A DNA stretch of 64,000 nucleotides from Gordius sp. MW1 (lineage: Eukaryota; Nematomorpha; Gordioida; Gordea; Gordiidae). Below are positions 11,373-23,421 of this stretch, piece after piece; the stretch's first letter is position 1; each line of letters begins with the position of its first letter. The DNA lies in NCBI GenBank assembly GCA_964036665.1, contig OZ038526.1, positions 32,798,001-32,862,000 of the forward strand. Reading direction: 5' to 3'. The translations under genes were made by a program, and so were the position numbers. A model generated the notes under the pieces. That model was not told the DNA's origin. It worked only from the letters and a program-made list of their open reading frames with translations, and made no database searches.

Positions 11373-13251
11373 TTAATTGCTATGCAATTTATGGGCTCGT
11401 TTTTTGTTGTCCGTTGTCCGTCCGTTGTCCGTCCGTCCGTCCGTTACCCTCCCTATCTATTTGCATTGGGTATATTAGGTTATCGCTTTTTTAAATTAAT
11501 GCATGAGAAAGAGGTATCCCACCCCTCATCTCTATCTCCCTCGCTGTGTTATTTTTAATTGCTATGCATAAGAGGTGCCCCACTCCTCATCTCTATCTCC
11601 CTCGGTGTGTTATATATAAGATTTGTTAAGTTATCTATTATATAAACATAAATAAAAGTTGGTTACTCTTAATTGCTATGCAATTTAACTAGTTATATAA
11701 TAAAAAGTTGTTTACTTTTATTTGCTATGCAATTTAACTAGTTTTTGTTATATAATAAACATAGATAAAAGTTGTTTACTTTTAATGCTATGCAATTTAA
11801 CTAGTTATATAATAAACATAAATAAAAGTTGTTTACTATTAATTGCTATGCAATTTAACTAGTTTTGGGGTTAGAATCCCGGAGTTTTTTTGACTCTTAT
11901 GATTGTTCTTGTTACTATCATTGATAATAAGAATTTTTGGCCGTCCGCTGGCTGCTGACCAATGAAAAAAATGACCATTGGCCAAAATGTGAATCGAAAT
12001 TATTTTTTTCGTTTTTTTTGACTATTATGATTGTTCCTGTTTCTACCATTGCTATTATGACTTTTTGGCCGTCCGCTGGCTGCTGACCAATGTTATATAA
12101 TAAACATAAATAAAAGTTGTTTACTTCTAATTGCTATGCAATTTAACTAGTTTTTGGGTTAGAATCCCTGAGTTTTTTTGACTCTTATGATTGTTCTTGT
12201 TACTATCATTGATAATAAGACTTTTTGGCCGTCCGTTGGCTGCTGACCAATGAAAAAAATGACCATTGGCCAAAATGTGAATCCTAGTTTATTTTTTCGT
12301 TTTTTTTTTGACTATTATGATTGTTCCTGTTACTACCATTGCTATTATGACTTTTTGGCCGTCCGCTGGCTCCTGACCGATGGAAAAAATAACCATTGGC
12401 CAAAATGTGAATCGGAATTATTTTTTTCGTTTTTTTTGACTATTATGATTGTTCCTGTTCCTACCATTGCTATTATGACTTTTTGGCCGTCCGCTGGCTG
12501 CTGACCAATGGAATAAAATGACCATTGGCCAAAATGTGATTCGAAAACTTTTTCTTCGTTTTTTTTGACTATTATGAATTTATATCCGCTTTTACCGTGT
12601 GTTGGCTGCTGACCAAAGGAAAAAAATGACCATTGGCCAAAATGTGATTCGAAAATTTTGTTTTCGTTTTTTTTACTCTTATGAATGTAATCCACTTTTA
12701 CCGTGTGCTGGCTGCTGACCAATTGAAAAAAATGACCATTGGCCAAAGTGAGCATCAAAATTTTTTTTTCCGTTTTTTTTGGCTATCATTGACTTATAGA
12801 GTATCTGTTGGTACTGACCAATAGAGAAAAAATGACCATTGGCCAAATTTTTGATTTTTTTAATTAAAAATTGTTCAAATTCAACAAAAAATTTCTCCCA
12901 ACAATTCTGCAAATTCTTAACATTGTGCTGTTTTATAATATAATGTTTGTTAGACCCATAATCACTAAAGGCCATAAAAACTAATGTAATACGCAACTAG
13001 ATGCAAACACTAAATCTAACCCTAACCCTTGCCTTACATTTTGCCTATAATGGAAAATTTGTGTAAATAATTGATTAATCATTAGGCATTTAATACCCCC
13101 CTGTAGGCATTCTCGCCCCTTCCCACCTTTCTCGCCCATAAATTGCATAGCAAATATGATACATTTATACGAAGTACAGATGAGTCGTCCCCCCTTCCCT
13201 TCCCCTCTTCCCTTCCCTTCTCCCCCTTCCCACGAGGGCCGAAGGCCCGAG
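11373..13251 (+). mobile_element. Helentron-like non-autonomous element H2
   Basis: The 5' end contains TTGCTATGCAATTTATGGGC. The inverse of these 20 bases (GCCCATAAATTGCATAGCAA) occurs at about 13137-13156, roughly 80 bp before the 3' end. The element closes with the hairpin GGGCCGAAGGCCC (13236-13248) followed by GAGTTTT. Asymmetric terminal inverted repeats plus a terminal 3' hairpin and an internal minisatellite define Helentron-derived elements. The 105-130 bp minisatellite at 11930-12880 repeats the palindromic block TGACCAATGG-A(n)-TGACCATTGGCC. Open frames inside it (for example complement 12345-12758) are artefacts of the repeat. Confidence 0.7.
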
Positions 13252-13328
13252 TTTTGTCTATAAGCTTAAAACTATCGTAAAGTTTATAACTTAAGCTAAT
13301 TCTAATCATAAGATTAAATTAAAGATTT

Positions 13329-14987
13329 TAATTGCTATGCAATTTATGGGCTCGTTTTTTGTTGTCCGTCCGTCCGTCCGTTACTGCATTGGGTATATTA
13401 GGTTATCGATTTTTTAAATTAATGCATGAGAAAGAGGTGCCCCACCCCTCATCTCTATCTCCCTCACTTTCGGGCGGGGTCGGATTTTAATTGCTACGTT
13501 ATTTTAATGCATAAGTATATCTATTCGTTTTTGAATTGGGTAACATGGATATTTATTGCTATAATTACCCTATGCCCTCCACTACAAGGGCCTATGCCTC
13601 TACTGATATGGGTCCCTGTGCCCCTACAAAAGCCTATGCCTCTATTAATGTGGGTTCGAACCCCGGCGAACGTTCTGAATTGCTGGTTCGATCCCGGAGA
13701 GGGCAAAATTTTTTTTTATTTTTTAAATTAAATTAATATATTTTTCCTGTTACTACCATTGATAATATGACTTTTTGGCCGTCCGCTTGTTCTATTATTG
13801 TTTCATTTTATTATATAATAAACATAAATAAAAGTTGTTTACTTTTAATTACTAAGCAATTTAACTAGTTTTTGGGTTAGAATCCCGGAGTTTTTTTTGA
13901 CTCTTATGATTGTTCTTGTTACTATCATTGATAATAAGACTTTTTGGCCGTCCGCTGGCTGCTGACCAATGAAAAAAATGACCATTGGCCAAAATGTGAA
14001 TCCGAGTTTATTTTTTCGTTTTTTTTTGACTATTATGATTGATCCTGTTACTACCATTGCTATTATGACTTTTTGGCCGTCCGCTGGCTCCTGAGTCCTG
14101 ACCGATGGAAAAAATGACCATTGGCCAAAATGTGAATCGAAATTATTTTTTTCGTTTTTTTTGACTATTATGATTGTTCCTGTTCCTACCATTGCTATTA
14201 TAACTTTTTGGCCGTCCGCTGGCTGCTGACCAATGGAATAAAATCACCATTGGCCAAAATGTGATTCGAAACTTTTTTTTCGTTTTTTTTTTGACTATTA
14301 TGAATTTATATCCACTTTTACCGTGTCCTGGCTGCTGGCTAATGAAAAAAAATGACCATTGGCCAAAATGTGATTCGAAAATTTTTTTTTCGTTTTTTTT
14401 ACTCTTATGAATTTATATCCACTTTTACCGTGTGCTGGCTGCTGACCAATGGAAAAAAATGACCATTGGCCAAAGTGAGCATCAAAATTTTTTTTTCCGT
14501 TTTTTTTGGCTATCATTGACTTATAGAGTATCTGTTGGTACTCACCAATGGAGAAAAAATGACCATTGGCCAAATTTTTGATTTTTTTAATTAAAAATTG
14601 TTCAAATTCAACAAAAAATTTCTCCCAACAATTCTGCAAATTCTTAACATTGTTTTATAATATAATGTTTGTTAGACCCATAATCACTAAAGGCCATAAA
14701 AACTAATGTAATACGCAACTAGATGCAAACACTAAATCTAGCCCTAACCCTTGCCTATATTAAATTTTGCCTATATTACATTTTGCCTATAAATGGAAAA
14801 TTTGTATAAATAATTAATTAATCATTAGGCATTTAATAGCCCCCTATAGGCATTCTCGCCCCTTCCCACCTTTCTCGCCCATAAATTGCATAGCAAATAT
14901 TATACATTTATACGAAGTACAGATGAGTCGTCCCCCCTTCCCTTTCCCTTCCCTTCTCCCCCTTCCCACGAGGGCCGAAGGCCCGAG
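13329..14987 (+). mobile_element. Helentron-like non-autonomous element H3, head-to-tail with H2
   Basis: It has the same plan as H2, 77 bp downstream and in the same orientation. The 5' block starts at 13329, the tRNA-like module lies at about 13535-13725 and the minisatellite at 13745-14580. The inverse of the 5' block lies near 14876-14895 and the hairpin GGGCCGAAGGCCC at 14972-14984. H2 and H3 are closely similar over the minisatellite and 3' end. Either one arose from the other by tandem duplication, or they came as a head-to-tail rolling-circle product. Confidence 0.7.
13535..13725 (+). repeat. tRNA-like module inside H3
   Basis: Two B-box-like blocks, GGTTCGAACCCCGG and GGTTCGATCCCGG, follow repeated CCTATGCCTCTA words. 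A related block is inverted at 24660-24820 in H4. A convincing A box and cloverleaf are missing, so this is at best SINE-derived, not a working tRNA gene. Confidence 0.4.
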
Positions 14988-16637
14988 TTTTTTAATAAGC
15001 ATCAAATGATTATGTGCATTTTTATATAAAATTAGAGATATTAAATGGAATAAAATACTATGCTTGACTAAACTGATATTCATAATTTTCTTGATGTAAT
15101 CTAAATTATAATAAAAATCATTATGAAATACATATTAAAAAAAGATTTGATAGTATACTTAAATGGCTAAATTGATAGTTTGTTAGTGATTCTCTAAATC
15201 TAATTTATAATTTAGATAATTATGCATAGTAATTACTTGAAATATTTTGAAAGTCTTGTGTCGTCATTTTAGTGTCTTCAAAAAAATACATGTTTTTGTG
15301 CCAAAACTAACCTATTGTGCTTTTAGGAAGATCACGCGTTATTATTCCATATTAACCAATAGGAATGTTCAATTGAGCGTCGTCGTTTTTTATATGTCGA
15401 CGTCAAAAAAGAATACGCTATTCCTCGCTCTTTAACGAGAAGTCAAAGCGGCTGACCCATCGAGCCTTAGGGGGGATTTCATGTTAGAATTCCCCCACCC
15501 TATTAACCAAATAAAACTTCGGATATGGAAAAACTTGATGATATTAATAAAACTCTCGTTAGTGTTGCGCTGGTAGAAATAATTATTACCTTGTTAATTT
15601 GCGATTTTATTTTAAAAATCTACAATTCTAAGACTATTTATGAAAAAAAATCCGCCGCCAATGCGTGTTTCAAAATGAAAAGACATTTAATTCTTAATTA
15701 TTCTTTTAAGTGACTCTTTAAATTTCTAATATAAATGAGAAAGATGCTAATACAGTTAATAATAATAATAAAGATAATTTACTTTTTTTAGCCTCTAACA
15801 TGCTTTTTAATCTTACTTTAGATTTCTTGTTTTTAACTGCGAGTATTAATACTTGAAGAGAAGAGAATCAGTAGGGATTGATGATAAAATCAACTAAAAA
15901 TTAATAATGCTCGTGGTTTAGTAATTTTTAAAGTCAATTCATATAATCATAACTATAAAATTGGCCTGGGAATGGTCTATAAATGTGCCAGGCATGGATA
16001 GCTTTTTATTAAAAAAAACGGGTCGGATTTGGATGACCTTAAGATAACCAAACGGGCTCGGGACGGCCTAGCTCTAGGCCAGTCCCTCAAAATCATTTTA
16101 ATAATGCTTTTATTTTTGTATTTTATGTATAAGAAATGGTGTGTTTTTTTATGACTCCTCTCAGATCTTATATTTATTCAATACAATAATTATTAAATCT
16201 TTTTTGATTTTTACTGTCATTTACACTTTTGATTTTTTAACAAGTGGACTGTAGAAGTTGTAAGTTTTTAATCAGGTTGAAATATGAAAGACCACAGGAT
16301 AAATTGGTCATAAAAATTCAATTGTTGATAGTTTTACAAAGTACAAACATATTACAGGTTATTAATAATGCATTATTAAAGACCCATCATAGATATAAAA
16401 CGTATATAATTAAAAATAATTTAAAATGAAATTTTTGACACACAATTACACCATTCTACCTAAACCAGTAATGTATTAGATAGGCTTAACAAATAACTGT
16501 GTAGTAATTTATTTATTAAAATTTTTGAGCCCCCCCCCTTGACAATCCTGCATACGCCACTCAAAGTCGTCATAGGTTTGAATTCAGATGCATGATTCGT
16601 GGTCATAACACAAATTTGAGACACTCTTTATTTCTAA
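14988..16637. other. No recognisable gene; one weak small ORF at 15525-15713
   Basis: AT-rich DNA. The 62-codon frame 15525-15713 starts MEKLDDINKTL, has a hydrophobic stretch of about 18 residues (possible membrane helix) and ends in a basic tail. It has no family resemblance and no splice context, so I do not call it a gene. A degenerate GGCGTAGCC-type end with a poly-C run lies near 16530-16560. Confidence 0.4.
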
Positions 16638-16793
16638 CATGGGCATGGCCAGGATTGGAGTTTGAGAGGGAATGATTTTGGGAGGGATAAAAACAATTTT
16701 TTAAATATTAGCCATAGTTTAAAGACAATTTTAAATTTTTTGATTTAAAGGGGGGCAGCCGTCCCTCTCTGCCACCCCCTGGCTACGCCCATG
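16638..16793. mobile_element. MITE with CATGGGC(A/G)T(A/G)GCCAGG ends
   Basis: CATGGGCATGGCCAGG at the left is answered by CCTGGCTACGCCCATG at the right, a 16-bp terminal inverted repeat with two mismatches around 156 bp. It belongs to the same group as 1479-1611 and 54126-54284. No unambiguous target duplication. Confidence 0.7.
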
Positions 16794-17068
16794 ATCTAAT
16801 GTTGCCAAAAAAGTAATATTCCGTTACGAATTACTTAGTGAGTGTGCATCATGCCAAACCCTGATTTGTACATGGAAGTGACAAATTGTTAAAAGCTAGA
16901 TAGCATCTGGATGGGTCATTTGAAATTAAGGAATTTAATCATACTGTTTTTCCACAATTCATAACAACAACAAATAGCTAAGTCGGGCTAAGCTATATAT
17001 AAATTTCACATTTTTGGGCCTTTCTTTTAAGATTTATTAAAAGTGAATTTATTTTCTATAATAAACTT

Positions 17069-17290
17069 AATTGCATAGCTATTAATAAATTTTATAGCAA
17101 ACGCATAAACAAATTAATTGCATGGGATGTTAATTATAGAATAGTTGTACCTAAATATAGTATAACTCATTATATATTTTAATTGCAGCTATTAATAAAT
17201 TTCATAGCAAACGCATAAACAAATTAATTGCATGGGATGTTAATTATAGAATAGTTGTACCTAAATATAATATAACTCATTATATATTTG
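17069..17290 (+). repeat. Two-copy tandem duplication, about 113 bp per unit
   Basis: The block from CTATTAATAAATTT through TATAACTCATTATATATTT occurs twice in direct succession with only a few differences. The second unit starts near 17188. Confidence 0.85.
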
Positions 17291-17363
17291 GCAATAACAA
17301 ACAACAATTATAAGAATAATTTTCATACTTTTCCAAATTTCTAAAATTTCAACACACAAAATA

Positions 17364-17437
17364 GGCTATCCAGGCCTGAAAGCCGTGTTGACGATGTGAG
17401 CTATTTTTAATCTTTGAAACAAGTGCGGGGGGTGGGG
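17364..17437 (-). repeat. SINE tail fragment (same family as 37053-37195)
   Basis: CTATCCAGGCCTGAAAGCCG and the following 50 bases match 37070-37120 closely. The tRNA-derived head is missing here; a G-run and a (TA)n stretch take its place. Confidence 0.55.
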
Positions 17438-19099
17438 GTCTTTATATATATATATAGTTTTACGAATGGGTTTGCCACATCCCTTATTGCTTCTAAAACC
17501 GCTATTTTCTAACCTAACCATCAATATAGTGCAAAATTTCATCATTTCACCGCACCTAATTTTCGCACCATAATCCATACTCTTACTCGCAAGATTAGGT
17601 AAAATGTTACCATTTCATTGTTACTTTGTTGTTTATCTTTATACTATACGTAAGCGCATGATTTGAATATAGTTTATAGTAGTGCTGTAAGCATTTTTAA
17701 AAAAATTACGCGTTCGATTATTGGCGAATTGTTTTCCACAATTTTCGTCGGATAAGCAGGAACGCTTGGCAGTTAATACAGCATTAGCAATAATAAACCC
17801 TCTCCACAAGGGCAGATGAGGGGATTGGAGTATTAGGGGAGACTGGGGCTATCGTAGCCATAAAAAATCAAACAGACCTGGACAAATGTTTTAAACTGCC
17901 TGAGACATGTAAAGCCCTGCATGGGCCGCCTGAAGCCCGATCCCGGATCGGGCTTCGAGCCGAGCTCGGGCAGAATTTAAAAATAATTGGGCCTCGGGAT
18001 CGGGTCGGACTAATGAGGCGACCCCACCCAAGGCCCGTGCCCGACCCGAATTGATTAAAGCAAATTATGGTTTTATAAAACATAAATTGCATAGCAATTA
18101 ATATAATTTAAATAAACTCAACTCGATATTAAATAATTATCTTCGTACACCCTTCATAATATAGCTTCCAAACTTCAGCTTCTTTCCCCTTCCCTCATCT
18201 TGGATTGTTAAACAATATGCTAAGCATGAGGGAAATTTTCGAAAGTTTTGGAAGCGCGCAAAATATTGTATCTTGGAAGTATAATTGAATCGGGCAAATG
18301 GAATTTATTTAATTAAGAGACAGAGTTCAAAAAATCTAGAAACCACTACTTTAAGATTATTTAGATTTCCCATCCAAATTGCGGAAAAGTATCTATATTT
18401 GAATATTTTATAAAAAGTAGACTAGGAAATTCTATTACCCATTCATAGAATTTCTAAGGCAGATCCAAATTATGCCTCTTCAGTATTGATCTATGTTCCT
18501 AGGTCGGGTCAAAAGTAAAAAAGCATTTCGGGCCCGGGTGCGGCTCGAGCAAATTAAAAATAAAATGTCACGCTCGGGCCGGACCTGGGACCAAGAAAAT
18601 TCATTTTGCAAGGCTATACCTCTAATAGACGAGGAATATGGCAATTTTAAGGCCTGGATCATACGTGCAACTTACTTTAAAGAATTGAAAACTGATTAAA
18701 TGTTGGGCCTGTGTTTTACATTTTTATAAAAAGATAAATTTCAAACGTTCCTATTTTATTAAACAAATAAAAATGAGCATACGTAAGATAAGCATTTAAA
18801 CAATATAGACGTAGTAATTCAAAGAAATTATAGGCCCTCTTCTGAAATATGAGCGTTTATTTGAACCAAAAGGGTGGAGGAAACTAAATCAATAACATAT
18901 TTCTTAATATGCATAGTGCGCCTGTAATTTTAGGCAATCGCCCTGGAGTCACTTTACAGAAAAGATGTAATTCAATGTTTAATTTTTAAACGAATTATAG
19001 GCTGGGGACATCACAAAAAAAAAGATAAAAATCATTATGTCAACAAATCAATGGGCCCCAAGAATTTTCGCTCAATCTTTACCCTTTATTCGTTTCAAA
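17438..19099. other. No gene seen; two GC-rich patches
   Basis: AT-rich intergenic DNA with two patches of CCCGACCC / CGGGCTCG words at about 17915-18055 and 18500-18595. These create short open frames on both strands (17868-18092, 18480-18699) that look like repeats, not genes. A degenerate TAGTGCTGTAAGCA end near 17680 may be another hAT-like half element. A solo copy of the H-element 5' block in inverse orientation lies at 18080-18107. Confidence 0.4.
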
Positions 19100-19160
19100 A
19101 TGCTTATACTAACTCTGCTTACCTTCACATTTTGCTTTATGATTGGGAGTCCTACTCGTG
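19100..19160 (+). CDS. EGF gene exon 1: signal peptide
   Basis: ATG at 19100 in context CAAAATG; 20 codons plus one base, strongly hydrophobic core LTLLTFTFCFMI. The donor is GTAATT at 19161, phase 1, matching the next acceptor. I chose this start because it is the only ATG giving a leader in the right phase. Confidence 0.7.
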
Positions 19161-22100
19161 GTAATTTTTTTTTAATTTTTGGTAATGTAAAAAAATTATG
19201 TTATGTGCATTAAAATTTTGATATGGTTGTTATAATAGTTTATTAAAAATATTAAAATACTTTTAATAAAAGATTTGAATTGTGTCGCTGAGAATACTAT
19301 TGAGGATATGAGCCTTTTAGAAAATCATTGCTTTTGCAAAGCCAATTACTGGGGTGAACGATGTGAAATAGGTAGCCCATATGATTAATATTTATATATG
19401 TTTTTAATTTATGATTGATTTAATGCATATTTTATTTGCATATTCTTAACATGGTTTCTAACTATTCACCAAAATATTAAATGTTTGATAAGAACCCTCT
19501 TAAAGATAAAATTGCAGATAGTAGTGTTGTAAAAATGGCTGGGTTTTGTTTGGTCGACCTTTGGTTTAACTAAGACTAAGGGTCGACTTTGGTCTGTTAT
19601 TCAAATTTTGACTAAGCCTAGAGGTCGACTAAGAAAAACAGACCAAAAAACCCTGGGTTTGTTTATGTTTACTCGACTAAAACCAAAGGTCGACCAAGCA
19701 AAACCCAGCCATTTTTAAAGCACTACTTATATATTGACTAACATAGAAAAAATATACTTGACTATGTAATGCATGTATAAAACAACTCAAAATCATATTT
19801 AGTGTCGTAGAAGGCTTTAATTAGCAAAACCTAGTAAAACATTTTTTAATATAAAAACTGCAGAAATTACTAAGACTATTTTAATTGATGAACAAACGAT
19901 TATTTTCTTATAATCTTAAGATTAACTATTCAGTGAAAATTTAGCCCTTAGCAATTAAATTTTCATTTTAACCTATATATAAATGAGCGGTGTTTTAACT
20001 GTGAGCCATCATATTTAATAATTTGCTTTATAAATGCTTTTTAGCTAATGCAATTTATATTTACCATGTCTAAATATAACTAAATAGCTTGTGACTGTGT
20101 GCAAGATAATACCGACCTTTGCGATATGGAAACGGGTAGATGTCAATGCCGAACAGGATTCTATGGAACAAATTGTTCGGGAGGTAAAACTTTAGCTTAT
20201 AACATAGTTTCAACCTGATTATTTTGAAAACTTATAGTCAATAATCCCTATTATAACTACTAGTATGCGATTGCAACTGGATAAACACCGAGTATTGCCC
20301 TGAGGAACTGGGTAAATGCATATGTTATGACCACAGGCTTTCACATGACGATCGTTGTGACGTGGGTAAGTTGCTTTTACTAATATGTAAAAAACAGTTG
20401 AATGGTTCGCATTTAAATATCATTGTGTTTTGGGTTAAATTGTTTTAACATATTCCCATGATTTAGTTTGCGACTGCCACAAAAATAATACCAAAAGTTG
20501 CAGCAAAGACACCGGACATTGTAATTGTCAGAAAGGATTTTACGGAGAACGATGTGAGAAAGGTAATAATGGAAAGCCATGCTGATTTATATTCTCAACC
20601 AATTTAATAACTGATTTATTTTATATCTTTTTAATAATGATCTTAACTTCAAATAAACCATTATTTACAAAAATGTTTCATGAGGGTAGCCAGAATTTGA
20701 ATTAGGTGAAGAGGCGGTTTGTCAATAGGGACGGAAAAAATGATCATTTTTTAAAAATTTTAACCTTAATCTATATAAATATATAGAATTTGTATATAAG
20801 GGGAGGGGGAGGGGTACAATAACTCCCCCTTTCTGTTTCGCCCTCGATACGCTTTTGCATATTTCCATAGTAATAAATGCAATTTTTAATATATAAAACG
20901 ATTTACCTTTTGATATAGATAGAACTGCTAAATTTTATTTTTTTAATAGTAAGGTTTAATTATATTTGAAATTAATTAACAAATTGCGGGTTCGATAATA
21001 ATCAAAAGAAGATAATAATAACCCCTTTTAAGAGTGCCGCAATTAAATTAAAAGTACACTCTAATTAGTGCCATCTAGAGGCAATTTTAACACTCCGATG
21101 GCTAGGTGGGGTCAATGAGGACCCCAAGCGGTTAATAAATGTTGTACAAATTAAGTTAGGGACTGTTATAATTTCATTTTTTCAGTAGCTTAATAAAATT
21201 TATCCTAGAATATCTCTGCAAAATTTGGCTTGTTTTTATGAAATAGTTTTTTTAGATACAGCGTGTTTTAGATGCCGGGGGTTTCCAGGACCCCACCCAC
21301 AATATGAAACAAAAAAATTTTCAATATTTTTTTTTTGAAATTTTTATCATAAACCATTATTCTTAACCTATTTGTAAAGAAAGTTTTCCTAACCCTTTCC
21401 TTTTCTTTGAGATATTTAAATTTTAAACTCGAATTTTAACATGTTTTTTTTCCTCGTGGTATTTCAAAGTGCTCGTTTGCTTAAATTTTCCTTTGCACTT
21501 TAAAATTTAAACATATCTAACATTTAAAAGTGCTAAATATTTGATATTTTTGTCTGAAGATTGTATATAAATATAAAAGATAAAATTTTATCAAGTGGTC
21601 CCAAATACATTAAATTAGTTTGAGGAGTTTATACTTTATAGTTAATATTAAAGTAGGTTAGGATTTAATTGACTAATCACTAATGTCTGTATATAAAGTA
21701 ACTGAATTAAAAATTTCTTGTTAATTTAAAACAAATCATTTGATATTAAATATGTGTAGGTTTTTTTTGCAATATTGACAGTTTTTGTAGCCTTATATGA
21801 TGTTTGTTAAATGAAAATTATTTTCATATTCTCAAATTCAACCTTATATGATGTATTTATATTAAAATTTAAAACTAAGTTGAGCAATTACAATAGAAAT
21901 CTTTGTATCAAAAAATAAAAAGTCAAAACTTTCTTAAGTTTGGACAACTCTATTTTTTTTGTTTTAATGTTTTTATGCCAAATTACAAAAACCGTGAACT
22001 TATATTACCATTGTATATTTATAAACTTACTATTCTAAATTTTACTTTTTCAATCTAAAATAATTTAAATTTTAAACTAAGAAAACTTGTAGGAAATCTC

Positions 22101-23165
22101 ATTTTTTACACAAAATTTACTATTTTAGAGCCTCATAAAATTTTTGTTATATTTTACATTTAGATTTTTTTCTTATTTTTAACTCTAACCTTCTATGATC
22201 TATTTCTATTGAAAAAAATTTAATCGAAGTCCAAAAATTAGAAAAATAATGGCTGAGAACAGTGGTAACTTTTTTACTTCAAAAAACATAGGGCCAAAAA
22301 TTCCCTAAGTTTGGACATCTCTATATTTTTTGTTTTGAGGTTTTTTATGCCAACTTTTCTATATTTATAGTTCCAACCTTATTTTATATGTTCTTATAAA
22401 TTAAATTATGAAATTGGGGGAAAAAAATTTTATGCATAAATATAGTCACATAGGGGGGAAATTTTGGGGGTTGTACTAATTGCAATTATAAAATTGTAAC
22501 TACTTGTTCAAATACCCAAAGTAACATATCAATTTACAGATAATAGTTAGAGTATTATGCTTATAAGGTTTTAAAAGTTTATATCATATTATAACAAAGT
22601 TATAACTATTTAAAGTTTGGGGTCATCATGACCCCCATTACCATCCGTGTTAGGATTTTGACCTGACCAACGGAGGGTTAATTAGAGACTAATTTGACTA
22701 TATATATATACGTATCTTTTTTAGCATGTGACTTGAAAATGATAACAGCCATATAACGTTTTCACTCTTAATGCTCATCAGTATGCCATAGTTATTTATA
22801 ATATAATACATATTCTAGAAATGCCATGCGTCAAACAAAATACCATCAATTATGACTTGGACACGTGCTTATGTAAATTTATGTTTTACGGGATAAGTTG
22901 TGAAAACAGTTAAGTCTATTTGTAAAAAAATTTCTATTTACATATCTTACGTCCTTCAGTTTCTACTACATTTATCAAAATTATTTGAATAAAAGAATTG
23001 CTTTTATAAAATTATGTGGTTTCATTATAAACATATTTTATTATAAGTTATATATCTTAATTATGTTTAGGTTGTAATTGCAACGTGTCAGGTACTCAAA
23101 TGTGCGACCACATTAGCGGAAAATGCAAATGTGAACCGAACTTTAGCGGCGAAACCTGTGATAAA
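19100..23165 (+). CDS. Secreted multi-EGF protein gene, seven exons (19100-19160, 19273-19371, 20088-20183, 20264-20365, 20467-20562, 22819-22908, 23071-23165)
   Basis: The first exon encodes a 20-residue hydrophobic signal peptide (MLILTLLTFTFCFMIG...). Each following exon is flanked by AG and GT, starts and ends in phase 1 (the last ends in phase 0), and encodes one EGF-like module of 30-34 residues. The core pattern is C-x-C ... C ... G-x-C-x-C-x-x-G-F-x-G-x-x-C, for example CDCHKNNTKSC...GHCNCQKGFYGERC. The exons add up to 639 bp, 213 codons, without a stop. Such proteins are extracellular or membrane receptors of the MEGF/scavenger-receptor type or matrix proteins; no membrane segment is visible, so secretion is the simplest reading. 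It is the only host-like gene structure here with several consistent exons. A short last exon may follow at 23422. Introns hold a MITE (19522-19725) and a 1.6-kb transposon (21050-22690). Confidence 0.75.
19273..19371 (+). CDS. EGF gene exon 2: EGF-like module 1
   Basis: 99 bp between AG (19271-19272) and GTAGCC. Encodes NCVAEN...ENHCFCKANYWGERCEI. Only four cysteines: the first C-x-C pair of the other modules is reduced to one, and the middle Cys is absent. Confidence 0.7.
19522..19725. mobile_element. hAT-type MITE in intron 2 of the EGF gene
   Basis: 204-bp near-palindrome with ends TAGTGTTGTAAAAATGGCTG and CAGCCATTTTTAAAGCACTA. It contains three inverted GGTCGAC blocks and is followed by AT-rich intron. 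The left end matches the end of the 4.7-kb foldback element at 41051, so both probably used the same transposase. Confidence 0.75.
20088..20183 (+). CDS. EGF gene exon 3: EGF-like module 2
   Basis: 96 bp, AG|CTTGTGAC to GAG|GTAAAA. All six cysteines present: CDC...LCDMETGRCQCRTGFYGTNC. Confidence 0.8.
20264..20365 (+). CDS. EGF gene exon 4: EGF-like module 3
   Basis: 102 bp, CTAG|TATGCG to GTGG|GTAAG. Six cysteines (CDCNWINTEYC...GKCICYDHR...RC). The usual G-F-Y-G between the last two cysteines is changed to DHRLSHDD, so the C-terminal loop is atypical. Confidence 0.75.
20467..20562 (+). CDS. EGF gene exon 5: EGF-like module 4
   Basis: 96 bp, TTTAG|TTTGCG to AAAG|GTAATA. The best-conserved module: six cysteines and the GFYGERC ending. 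Confidence 0.8.
21050..22690 (+). mobile_element. TIR transposon family T1, copy 2, in intron 5 of the EGF gene
   Basis: The left end (CTCTAATTAG ... TAACACTCCGATGGCTAGG ... GGGGTCAATGAGGACCCCAA) is matched inversely at the right end (TTTGGGGTCATCATGACCCC ... CCGTGTTAGG ... TAATTAGAG). It is collinear with copy 1 at the start of the window. About 1.6 kb, AT-rich, without an open frame of any length: non-autonomous. No clear target duplication. Confidence 0.65.
22819..22908 (+). CDS. EGF gene exon 6: degenerate EGF-like module
   Basis: 90 bp, TTCTAG|AAATGCC to AACA|GTTAAG. It encodes MPCVKQNTINYDLDTCLC...MFYGISC. The Cys in the centre and one of the first pair are missing, leaving four, but the phase and both splice sites are kept. 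This suggests either relaxed selection or a genuinely divergent module. Confidence 0.6.
23071..23165 (+). CDS. EGF gene exon 7: EGF-like module 6
   Basis: 95 bp, TTTAG|GTTGTAA to GATAAA|GTATCT. Six cysteines: CNCNVSGTQMC...GKCKCEPNFSGETC. It ends on a codon boundary, unlike all exons before it, as expected if a non-modular last exon follows. Confidence 0.75.
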
Positions 23166-23421
23166 GTATCTGTAGCTTATTTTTATAACCATACCCTTGT
23201 TATTGATTTGATATTTTAATCTTTAAGTTTCATTCATGTTGTGAGCCTTCTCATAGCTTCAAACTTTTGTTGCTAAATAAAAAAATATTTATTACAATGT
23301 TTATTTATTTTAAAAAGTAGAATGGAAAGGTGTTATTATTATCATATATGATTTGATCCTTGTGTTATTTGATATGTTTAAAATCAAAATTACAACTTAC
23401 AAATAAATGTTTATAATTTAG

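Noticed and set aside
12250..12996. Open frames with repeated FGQWSFFSIGQQPADGQK-like peptide
   Set aside because: The peptide is the translation of the H-element minisatellite; the same holds for 13845-14192, 14298-14639 and 24108-24597.
15247..15435. 62-codon frame, cysteine-containing
   Set aside because: No recognisable family, no conserved context, length expected by chance.
18480..18699. Overlapping frames on both strands
   Set aside because: GC-rich CCCGACC/CGGGCTCG repeat patch open in both directions, which suggests repeat not gene.
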